From: Moorella glycerini
GTDB taxonomy: Bacteria > Bacillota > DSM-521 > Neomoorellales > Neomoorellaceae
Assembly (NCBI RefSeq): GCF_009735625.1
Contig: NZ_CP046244.1
Coordinates: 1,984,001-2,048,000, forward strand
Reading direction: 5' to 3'
Length of the DNA stretch: 64,000 nucleotides
Shown: in pieces, positions 41,372-48,518 of the stretch
Layout of the letters: the number at the start of each line of letters is the position of its first letter
Position numbering within the stretch: position 1 is the first letter of the stretch
Notes under the pieces: model-generated
What the model was told of the DNA's origin: nothing
Database searches by the model: none
What the model saw: the letters and a program-made list of their open reading frames with translations, nothing else
Made by a program: the position numbers and the translations under genes

Positions 41372-42352
41372 ATGAAGATAGGGATCTTAAGTTTCGCCCA
41401 TATGCACGCCTACAGCTACGCCGGCGCCCTTACCCGCTTGCCCGGGGTGGAGTTTGCTGGCCTGGCGGACGACGACGCCGGCCGGGGCCGCGCTGCCGCC
41501 GGGCAGTTTGGCACCCGTTACTTCCCTACGGTTGACGCCCTCCTGGAAACAGATATCGACGGGGTTATCATCTGCTCCGCCAATGCCGATCACGCCCGCC
41601 TGGCCCTGGCCGCAGCAGCCCATGGCAAGCATATCCTATGCGAAAAACCCATTGCCACCACCGTCGAAGATGCCGCCCGCATGATCGCTGCCTGCCGGGA
41701 AAACAACGTCCAGCTGGGCATTGCCTTTCCCTGCCGCTTTCACCCGGCGGCGCGCCGGCTGCGCCAGGAAATCCAGGCCGGCAAGCTGGGCCGTGTGGTA
41801 GCCATTCGCGCTACCAATCACGGCTCGCTGCCGCCCGGCTGGTTTTTAGACCGGGAAAAGGCCGGCGGCGGCGCTATCATGGACCACACCGTCCACGTCG
41901 TCGACCTCATCCGTTGGTTTTTAGGGCAGGAAGTGACCCGCGTCTATGCCGAGGCCGGGACCCTGCTTTACGATATCGCCGTTGATGACTGCGGCCTGCT
42001 CTCCCTGGAACTGAGCGGCGGCGCCTTCGCCACCCTGGATACCAGCTGGTCACGGCCACCGGGCTTCCCCACCTGGGGCGACGTGACCATGGAAATCATC
42101 GGTACCGGCGGTACCGCTTACCTGGACCTGTTCGCCCAGAACCTGGCGGTCTACGGGCCGGGCGAGTTGACCACCCGTTACGAAAACTGGGGCAGCGACG
42201 CCGATTACCTCCTGGTGCGGGAATTTGTGGCTAGCATTGCCGGCAACCGCCAGTTCCCGGTTTCTGGCGAGGACGGTCTGAAAGCCCTGGAGGTGGCCCT
42301 GGCTGCCTACCGCGCCGCGGAAACCCATGCGCCGGTAGCGGTGGGAAACTAA
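41372..42352 (+). CDS. Gfo/Idh/MocA-family oxidoreductase 3
   Basis: A 326-residue dehydrogenase. The cofactor loop is unusual, KIGILSFAHMHAYSYAGAL, without GxGxxG, as in some subfamilies that open with GILSFAHxH. The active Lys is in ILCEKPIATTVED and the active His in AIMDHTVHVVDLIRWFLG, so it should be catalytic. The distinct N-terminal loop suggests a substrate or cofactor use different from protein 1. The kinase gene starts two bases after the stop, so the two are tightly coupled. Confidence 0.9.
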   Translation: MKIGILSFAHMHAYSYAGALTRLPGVEFAGLADDDAGRGRAAAGQFGTRYFPTVDALLETDIDGVIICSANADHARLALAAAAHGKHILCEKPIATTVEDAARMIAACRENNVQLGIAFPCRFHPAARRLRQEIQAGKLGRVVAIRATNHGSLPPGWFLDREKAGGGAIMDHTVHVVDLIRWFLGQEVTRVYAEAGTLLYDIAVDDCGLLSLELSGGAFATLDTSWSRPPGFPTWGDVTMEIIGTGGTAYLDLFAQNLAVYGPGELTTRYENWGSDADYLLVREFVASIAGNRQFPVSGEDGLKALEVALAAYRAAETHAPVAVGN

Positions 42353-42353
42353 C

Positions 42354-43358
42354 ATGGGGAAAGAACGTAGCTACGTCCTGGGAGTAGATCTGGGTGGCAC
42401 CAAAATCGCCTTCGGCCTGGTAGACCAGGTAGGGCAGGTTGTCAGCGACCTGATCGTACCCACCCATCCTGACGATGGCGCCGCGGGCGTCATCGAGCGC
42501 ATCGTTGCCGGGCTGCGCCAGGTGGCGGCGGCAGCCGGGGACCGGCAGGAAATCAAGGGGGTAGGCATGGCTCTCCCGGGCGTTTTCGACGGTGACAGCG
42601 GCAGGGTGCTCCTCTCCGCCAATTTGAACTGGCGCAATGTCCCGGTTAGCGAAATCCTGGCCAAAGAACTGGACCTTCCTCTTTTCCTGGAGAACGACGC
42701 CCGCGCCGCGGCCTGGGGCGAAAAGTGCTTCGGCCATGGGCGCCAGGTCGAAAACCTGCTCTATATTGCCATTGGCACCGGCATCGGCGGCGGTCTCATC
42801 CTGGGCGGGCGGATCTACCGTGGCCACCACGGCAACGCCGGCGAGATCGGCCATATGGTAGTTGCCCCGGCAGGGCCCCGCTGCGGATGCGGCAATCACG
42901 GTTGCTGGGAAGCGCTGGCCTCGGGCAAGGCCATCGCCAGCCGGGCCGCCGCCCTCCTCGCTGCCGGCCGGCCATCGAGCCTGAGGGAGATTATAGACCG
43001 TAATGAAGAACTCACCGCTTTTCACGTCGCCACCGCCGCCGCAGCCGGCGATCAGCTGGCGCAGGAGGTTATGGAAGAGGCGGCCGGTTATATCGGTTTG
43101 GGCATCGCCTCTCTAGTGACTATCTTCGACCCGGAGCTGGTGGTCCTGGGCGGCGGTGTCAGCCGGACCGGCAGCTTGCTGTTACCCACGGTAATCCAGG
43201 TGGTGCGCCAGCGCGCCCTGCCGCCGGCTGCCGGTGACGTGCAGATAGTCCTTTCCAGCTGGCCGGAAATGGCAGGGGTCGTCGGGGCCGCCGCCGTAGC
43301 CTTTGCCCGCCTCGGCTTGCTTGACGAAGGGGGCCGGGAATTATGTCGCGCATGTTAA
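42354..43358 (+). CDS. ROK-family sugar kinase
   Basis: A 334-residue ATP-dependent kinase. It has the phosphate loop GVDLGGTKIAFGLVD, the catalytic region LENDARAAAWGEKCFGHG with the general-base Asp, and the zinc motif CGCGNHGCWEALASG. Unlike the ROK regulator at 31024 it has no DNA-binding domain. With NagA and the SIS protein downstream it would phosphorylate glucose, N-acetylglucosamine or N-acetylmannosamine. It overlaps the SIS gene by 16 bases. Confidence 0.93.
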   Translation: MGKERSYVLGVDLGGTKIAFGLVDQVGQVVSDLIVPTHPDDGAAGVIERIVAGLRQVAAAAGDRQEIKGVGMALPGVFDGDSGRVLLSANLNWRNVPVSEILAKELDLPLFLENDARAAAWGEKCFGHGRQVENLLYIAIGTGIGGGLILGGRIYRGHHGNAGEIGHMVVAPAGPRCGCGNHGCWEALASGKAIASRAAALLAAGRPSSLREIIDRNEELTAFHVATAAAAGDQLAQEVMEEAAGYIGLGIASLVTIFDPELVVLGGGVSRTGSLLLPTVIQVVRQRALPPAAGDVQIVLSSWPEMAGVVGAAAVAFARLGLLDEGGRELCRAC

Positions 43359-44377
43359 CGGAGATCCTGGAGCAGCCGGGCGTGTTGCGCCGGCTGCTCC
43401 AGGAAGAAAAAGAAAACATCCGCTCCATAGCCAACCTCATCCAGGAGCGGCAGTGCCGCTATGCGGTTATCGCTGCCCGCGGTACCTCTGACCATGCCGC
43501 CACCTTCGCCAAATACGCCCTGGAGGTTTACACCGGCCTGCCGGTAGCCCTGGCCGCTCCCTCGGTAATCACCCTTTACCGGGGCCGCCTGCAGCTGCAG
43601 GACGCCCTGATAATCGGCATCTCCCAGTCGGGCGAGGCGGCCGACGTAGGGGAGATCCTGCGCCAGGGCCGGGCGAGCGGCGCGGTGGTAGTCACCATCA
43701 CCAACGAAGCGGAATCCACCCTGGCCCGGCAGGCCGACCACCTGCTCCTCTGCCGCGCCGGTAAAGAGACAGCACTGGCGGCGACCAAGACGTATACCAG
43801 CGAACTGGCCCTGCTGGGCATGCTGGTGGCGGCCCTGGCCGGGCGTGACGACTTGAACGCCGCCCTGGCAGGGGTGCCGGAGGCCATGGAGGCCTGCCTG
43901 GCCCTGGCGCCACGCATCAACCAGGTCGTAGAGCGGTACGCTTATATGGACGAATGTGTGGTCCTGGGCCGGGGGCTGAACTACCCCACCGCCCTGGAGG
44001 TGGCCCTGAAGCTGCAGGAAACCTGCTACGTTCAGGCCCAGGGCTTCTCCGCCGCCGACTTTTTACACGGCCCCATTGCCATTGTTGATCGGGGCTTCCC
44101 GGCTATCATCGTAGCGCCTTCTGGCAAGAGCTATATGCAGATGCAGGAAATGGCCGGCCAGCTCCTGGCCCGCGGGGCGGAACTCATCGTCATCTCCGAC
44201 CGGCAGGAGATCCTGGGCCAGGCCCGGACCGGCCTGGAACTGCCAACCGTGGACGAATTCGTCTCGCCCCTTACCAGCATCGTGGTCATGCAGCTTTTCG
44301 CCTGTTTCCTGGCCGGGGCGAAGGGCCTGGACCCCGATCAACCGCGGGGATTGCGTAAGGTAACCGTGACCCGTTAG
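43343..44377 (+). CDS. SIS-domain aminosugar isomerase/deaminase (GlmS C-half-like, NagB-II type)
   Basis: A 344-residue protein with two SIS domains like the isomerase half of GlmS and no glutaminase domain. Motifs are IAARGTSDHAATFAKYALE, IIGISQSGEAADVGEILRQ and the C-terminal LGRGLNYPTALEVALKLQE with FSAADFLHGPIAIV. Proteins of this class (NagB-II) deaminate and isomerise glucosamine-6-phosphate to fructose-6-phosphate, replacing the unrelated NagB. The position between a ROK kinase and NagA supports that reading. A role as AgaS- or FrlB-like deglycase cannot be excluded. Confidence 0.88.
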   Translation: MSRMLTEILEQPGVLRRLLQEEKENIRSIANLIQERQCRYAVIAARGTSDHAATFAKYALEVYTGLPVALAAPSVITLYRGRLQLQDALIIGISQSGEAADVGEILRQGRASGAVVVTITNEAESTLARQADHLLLCRAGKETALAATKTYTSELALLGMLVAALAGRDDLNAALAGVPEAMEACLALAPRINQVVERYAYMDECVVLGRGLNYPTALEVALKLQETCYVQAQGFSAADFLHGPIAIVDRGFPAIIVAPSGKSYMQMQEMAGQLLARGAELIVISDRQEILGQARTGLELPTVDEFVSPLTSIVVMQLFACFLAGAKGLDPDQPRGLRKVTVTR

Positions 44378-44469
44378 AAAAGAATACTTGGGGGGCACAT
44401 TGTTCGCAGTAACGATCCCGCGGGATGAACCGTATCGATTGCCGGACAGGAAAGAGGGGAGACAGCGCT

Positions 44470-45822
44470 TTGCCGACCAGCATACTAGCGACCAGAGATA
44501 TATCCTTGCAGGGCGGTACCATTGTCCTGCCGGACCGGGTAATTGCCGGCGGTACTTTAACGATTAGGGGCGGAAAAATCACCGCCCTTGCCGGGCCCGG
44601 CGCTGCCGGGGAAGGTGCAGCCGTTGCCACGGCCGGCGTTGAGGGTGGCTATGGTGGCCTAGGCGTAGCTGGTTGCGGCAACGGTGGCCCGGCTGTAGAC
44701 GTGGCGGGTTCTGCCAGCCTCACTGCTCCCGGTGCCGGCCAGGTGCACCGGGTCATAACCGTAGACGTTTCCGGCCGCTATGTCTGCCCTGGGTTCATTG
44801 ACCTGCACGTCCACGGTGGCGGCGGCCACGGCTTTGACTGGCAGCAACCGTGGACTGAATGGGAGCAGGTGGCCCGCGTCCACGCCCGCCACGGAGTAAC
44901 CGGCCTCCTGGCCACAGTCCCGGCCCCCCACGGTGCATGGCACCTGCTGCATGAGTTCCGCCAGGAGGTGGCCGGGAAAAGATGGGACGGGAGTACCATT
45001 CTCGGCCTGCATCTGGAGGGGCCGTACTTAAGCCCGGCGCGCCGCGGCTGCTGGCCTGAGTCTTCCCTGCGGCTGCCCCGGCCTGACGATTGCCGCGCCC
45101 TCCTGGAAGCCGCCGGTCCCGTCCTGAAAATCATTACCCTGGCCCCGGAACTGCCCGGTGCTATGGAATGTATCTCTCTCCTGGCCGCCGCCGGGGTGGC
45201 GGTCGCCATGGGCCACACGGACGCCACCTATGACCAGGCGGTCCGGGCGGCCCGCGCCGGCGCCCGGAAGGTCACCCACCTCTACAACGCCATGCGGGTG
45301 CTGCACCACCGGGAGCCCGGCGCCGCAGGGGCAGCCCTGGATCTGGCCGGGGTGACGGCGGAAATAATCTGCGATGGCGTCCACGTCCACCCGGCCGCCA
45401 TGCGCCTGGCCCTGCGGGCCAGAGGGGTGGACGGCCTCAACCTGGTCACCGACGCCAGCCCCCTGGCCGGGGCTCCGGATCCGGGAATAGAAGTGCCCTT
45501 CGGCCAGTTCCCCGTAAGGATCGTTGACGGCGCCTGCCGCACGCCTGACGGTTCCCTGGCCGGCAGCCTCCTGACCATAGACCAGGCGGTAGCCAATGCC
45601 GTCCGGTTGCTGGATATCCCCATCTGGGAAGCGGTGCGCATGGCCAGCCTTGTCCCCGCCCGGTCCATCGGCATAGCACAACGCAAGGGCTCCCTGGAAC
45701 AGGGAAAAGACGCGGATATCGCCATCCTGGACAGCGACTTTAAAGTGGAAGCCACCTTCATCGGCGGCTGCCTGGTCTATGTCGCCCCAGAAGCCGCCGG
45801 GAGATATAAAATTAGGTATTGA
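44470..45822 (+). CDS. nagA: N-acetylglucosamine-6-phosphate deacetylase
   Basis: About 450 residues from the TTG at 44470, which has GAGGGGAG eight bases before it; an ATG at 44425 would add 15 residues. NagA motifs: FIDLHVHGGGGHGFDW (metal pair), LGLHLEGPYLSP (Glu ligand), MGHTDATYDQA and KVTHLYNAM (His ligands), DGVHVHP, and the catalytic Asp in LVTDASPLAG. It removes acetate from GlcNAc-6-P in the cytosol. Residues about 30-85 hold an unusual Gly/Ala/Val-rich insert (GVEGGYGGLGVAGCGNGG) before the normal VDVSGRYVCPGFID. It is the last gene of the locus. Confidence 0.92.
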   Translation: MPTSILATRDISLQGGTIVLPDRVIAGGTLTIRGGKITALAGPGAAGEGAAVATAGVEGGYGGLGVAGCGNGGPAVDVAGSASLTAPGAGQVHRVITVDVSGRYVCPGFIDLHVHGGGGHGFDWQQPWTEWEQVARVHARHGVTGLLATVPAPHGAWHLLHEFRQEVAGKRWDGSTILGLHLEGPYLSPARRGCWPESSLRLPRPDDCRALLEAAGPVLKIITLAPELPGAMECISLLAAAGVAVAMGHTDATYDQAVRAARAGARKVTHLYNAMRVLHHREPGAAGAALDLAGVTAEIICDGVHVHPAAMRLALRARGVDGLNLVTDASPLAGAPDPGIEVPFGQFPVRIVDGACRTPDGSLAGSLLTIDQAVANAVRLLDIPIWEAVRMASLVPARSIGIAQRKGSLEQGKDADIAILDSDFKVEATFIGGCLVYVAPEAAGRYKIRY

Positions 45823-45825
45823 CAG

Positions 45826-45872
45826 CCAGTTAAGTGGGGCGCCCATGCAGGACGCCCCTATTCGTTAACTGG
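45826..45872 (+). terminator. Double-stem terminator after nagA
   Basis: An outer stem CCAGTTAA/TTAACTGG (45826-45833, 45865-45872) encloses a GC stem GGGGCG/CGCCCC (45836-45841, 45853-45858), the latter followed by TATT. It lies directly past the nagA stop and ends the sugar operon. Confidence 0.7.
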
Positions 45873-45975
45873 GCATCAATCCGGGTTACAACCCGGCTTT
45901 ATTATTGGTTTAGACTGCTACCGCACGGCCTCAACACTGGGCAAATTGCCATCCTATCCGCCAAATCATAATGAA

Positions 45976-46003
45976 TTGCAAATAGAATAATGTATGCTAT
46001 ACT
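45976..46003 (+). promoter_or_regulatory. Sigma-A-type promoter of the XRE-cupin gene
   Basis: TTGCAA at 45976-45981 and TATACT at 45998-46003 are separated by 16 bases and lie about 40 bases before the start codon. Confidence 0.6.
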
Positions 46004-46042
46004 TAGGTTTAGTACATTCTCAGCTTTACCGGAGGCAGTGCT

Positions 46043-46597
46043 TTGGATATTGGCGCCACCATCAGGTTACAAAGAATGGCGAAAGGGATCTCTATCCGGG
46101 AATTGGCCCGCCTAACCGGTCTCTCTCCCAGTGCCATCAGTCAGATCGAAACAGGTAAATCTGTTCCCAATATACTAACCATGAAAGCAATTGCTGAAGC
46201 CCTGGGGATCTCAGTTATATCCTTTTTAATGGAAAACCTGGATACCAAGATTAGCCTGGTGAAACCGGAGGAACGGCCACGCCTTATCCGTAATTCTACA
46301 CCTACGGGTGACCTTATTGAAGAATTCCTTACCCGGGGACGAAATTTCCAGATGGAGCCGGCGGTAATTACCGTACCGCCAGAAGCCGATTCCGGTAGGG
46401 CGATATCTCATCCCGGCGAAGAACTTATTTTTATTTTAGAGGGTGAGCTTAAATACATCCTGGAGGGAGTAAATGATTATAATCTAAAAAAAGGGGATTG
46501 TCTTTATTACCCCTGCACTATCCCCCACCGCTGGCGTAACCCCTCCAGACAAATTGAGGCCCAATTTTTAATTGTTGCTACCCCGTCGCTGTTCTAA
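46043..46597 (+). CDS. XRE-family regulator with C-terminal cupin domain
   Basis: A 184-residue repressor-like protein starting with TTG at 46043, with GGAGG seven bases before. Residues 5-60 are an XRE helix-turn-helix (ISIRELARLTGLSPSAISQ, ETGKSVPNILTMKAIAEALG). Residues 105-180 are a cupin (HPGEELIFILEGELKYILEG, KGDCLYYPCTIPHRW), which would bind a small effector. Proteins of this layout (PuuR-like) control nearby catabolic genes. It lies between the sugar operon and the amidohydrolase/adenine deaminase pair and more probably controls the latter. Confidence 0.9.
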   Translation: MDIGATIRLQRMAKGISIRELARLTGLSPSAISQIETGKSVPNILTMKAIAEALGISVISFLMENLDTKISLVKPEERPRLIRNSTPTGDLIEEFLTRGRNFQMEPAVITVPPEADSGRAISHPGEELIFILEGELKYILEGVNDYNLKKGDCLYYPCTIPHRWRNPSRQIEAQFLIVATPSLF

Positions 46598-46680
46598 TTT
46601 AGCCATTGACATCAATGGAGCCGAAGCATATAATTAATTAAAATAAAATAAGAAACAATGTAGCTTTAAACCGGCATTGA

Positions 46681-46717
46681 AGCCACCCCAACTATATTAC
46701 AGCAAGGGGTGGCTTTT
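46681..46717 (+). terminator. Terminator of the XRE-cupin gene
   Basis: AGCCACCCC (46681-46689) pairs with GGGGTGGCT (46706-46714), followed by TTT. It is 84 bases past the stop. Confidence 0.8.
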
Positions 46718-46889
46718 CATATATCCTCAAGGATTGATTTATTGCAAATTAAATTTAAAAAATTATTACCCGCACAGAAGGAAAAAACATAAAGAGGTTG
46801 AATCTATCCTTAGTGTACGCTTTGGATGACAATGTTCAATATAACAGCCAGAACTTGATTTTGCAATCGCCCTCTCGGAAGTGGTACTC

Positions 46890-47003
46890 AATTTGATTAT
46901 CCCTGAAACAACAAAACCCGGAATGTAGCCGGGGGACGGGTTATATCCAGGCAGTAGAGCTGCCGGATGCTGTAGTATCTTTAATTCCGGGGAGGTTTTT
47001 GCC
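46890..47003 (+). promoter_or_regulatory. Structured 5' leader of the amidohydrolase gene
   Basis: The 110 bases before the start hold three consecutive hairpin-like pairs: AACCCG...CGGGTT (about 46915-46944), GGCAG/CTGCC (about 46951-46965) and CCGG...CCGG just before the GGGGAGG ribosome site. The layout could be a regulatory leader, but it matches no riboswitch I know. The preceding 46720-46890 holds nothing recognisable. Confidence 0.35.
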
Positions 47004-48371
47004 ATGCCACAGATACTCATTAAAAATGGCTATGTAGTCTCCATGAATCCCCTCCGCCAGGTCTTCGCCGGCGGCGATGTCTTGGTGGAAGGGGATAAGA
47101 TCGTCGCTGCCGGGACGGTGCCGGCGGAGCTAATCAAACATGATGCCGAAGTCGTCGATGCCAGCGGCAAAATCGTCATGCCGGGGCTGGTCAATACCCA
47201 CGTCCACCTGTCCCAGCAACTGGGGCGCGGCTTGGGCGACGACGTCGACCTGCTAACCTGGCTCCACGAGCGCATCTGGCCCTACGAGAGCAGTATGGAC
47301 CTGGAGGATTCCTATATCTCCTCCCTGGCTTGCTGCCTGGAGCTGATCCACTCCGGGGTGACGACCTTTGCCGAGCCCGGCGGCCAGGAGGTCGATGGGA
47401 TGGGCCGCGCCGTAGAAGAGATTGGCCTGCGCGGTATCCTGGCCCGTTCCACCATGGACTGCGGCGAAGGGCTGCCGGCCAAGTGGCGGGAGAGTACCGA
47501 CTACGCCCTCCGGAAACAGGAAGAACATATCCGGCGCTGGCACGGCCAGGCCAACGGCCGCATCAAAGTATGGTTCGGCCTGCGGACTATCTTCAACAAT
47601 TCCGATGAGCTAATCAAACGCACCAAGGACCTGGCCGATAAATACGGGGTAGGCATCCACATGCACGTGGCCGAGATTGATGAAGAGGTACGCTTTGCTA
47701 AAGCCACCCGCGGCCATACTACAGTTGAGCACCTGGCTCAACTGGGAGTCTTGGATGCCAATTTCCTGGCCGTCCATACCGTCTGGCTGACGGAAAAGGA
47801 GATCGATCTTTTCCTCCTGCATGATGTCAAGGTATCTCACAACCCGGCGGCGGCCATGCGCGTCTTGGGTTTTGCCCGGGTGCCGGAGATGATCGCCAAA
47901 GGTATCACCGTCTCCATCGGCACCGACGGCGCGCCCTCCAACAACCGCATGGACATGATGGACGAGATGTACCTGGCCACCCTGATCCATAAAGGCCGCA
48001 ACCTGAATCCCAAGATTTTGCCGGCGGAAAAAGTCCTGGAGATGGCCACCATCGACGGCGCCCGCTGCCTGTTATGGGATGACGCGATCGGCTCCCTAGA
48101 ACCCGGAAAAAAAGCCGATCTGATAATCATCAACCCCCGGAGCGCCGGGAGCCTGCCCCTCCATGACCCCATTGCCAACCTAGTCTACGCCATGCACGCC
48201 AGCAATGTCGAGGCCTCCATGTGCGACGGCCGGTGGCTAATGAGGGATAAAAAGATCCTCACCGTCAACGAAGAAGAAATCCTCGATCGGGTCCAGGCCA
48301 GAGCGGCGGCCCTGGTAAAGAAGGCCGGCATTGTCCTGCCGGACCGTTTCCCGGTAGTAAAGGTAAGGTAG
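47004..48371 (+). CDS. Atz/Trz-family amidohydrolase (SAH/MTA deaminase-like), full length
   Basis: A 455-residue cytosolic enzyme. Metal pair in GLVNTHVHLSQQLGRGLGDD, third His in GIHMHVAEIDEEV, fourth in LAVHTVWLTEKE, catalytic Asp in SIGTDGAPSNNRMDMMDEM, C-terminal GSLEPGKKADLIIINP. The family releases ammonia from adenosine derivatives, guanine, cytosine or triazines using a single metal. It is the intact paralogue of the gene at the window's left edge. Adenine deaminase follows, which strengthens a role in purine breakdown. GGGGAGG precedes the ATG by eight bases; a structured leader lies upstream. Confidence 0.93.
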   Translation: MPQILIKNGYVVSMNPLRQVFAGGDVLVEGDKIVAAGTVPAELIKHDAEVVDASGKIVMPGLVNTHVHLSQQLGRGLGDDVDLLTWLHERIWPYESSMDLEDSYISSLACCLELIHSGVTTFAEPGGQEVDGMGRAVEEIGLRGILARSTMDCGEGLPAKWRESTDYALRKQEEHIRRWHGQANGRIKVWFGLRTIFNNSDELIKRTKDLADKYGVGIHMHVAEIDEEVRFAKATRGHTTVEHLAQLGVLDANFLAVHTVWLTEKEIDLFLLHDVKVSHNPAAAMRVLGFARVPEMIAKGITVSIGTDGAPSNNRMDMMDEMYLATLIHKGRNLNPKILPAEKVLEMATIDGARCLLWDDAIGSLEPGKKADLIIINPRSAGSLPLHDPIANLVYAMHASNVEASMCDGRWLMRDKKILTVNEEEILDRVQARAAALVKKAGIVLPDRFPVVKVR

Positions 48372-48392
48372 ATCAGAAACTACAGCAACCGT

Positions 48393-48450
48393 GGTCGGCT
48401 TGGGCGACGACGACGACCTGTTTACCTGGCTCTACGAGTGCATCATGCCT
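48393..48450 (+). pseudogene. Duplicate scrap of the amidohydrolase gene
   Basis: The bases match 47230-47285 (in protein terms GLGDDVDLLTWLHERIWP becomes GLGDDDDLFTWLYECIMP). It lies in the gap between the intact gene and adenine deaminase, and it shows that a further tandem copy was once here and was deleted. Confidence 0.75.
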
Positions 48451-48476
48451 GTGCCCCTGTATCTATATTAAAAACT

Positions 48477-48518
48477 GGAGGTGAAAGGCAACACTGTACA
48501 GGTGTTGCCGGAGAAATG
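48477..48518 (+). promoter_or_regulatory. Hairpin between ribosome site and start of adenine deaminase
   Basis: The only good ribosome site, GGAGGTG at 48477-48483, is 32 bases before the ATG at 48516. Between them GGCAACAC (48487-48494) and GTGTTGCC (48502-48509) make a perfect 8-bp stem with a 7-base loop. Folding would bring the site to a normal distance; a second GGAG (48510-48513) is too close to the ATG to work well. Confidence 0.5.

Noticed and set aside
46720-47003. Purine riboswitch before the amidohydrolase gene
   Set aside because: The conserved loop-loop and core bases of purine switches are not present; only unspecific hairpins are.
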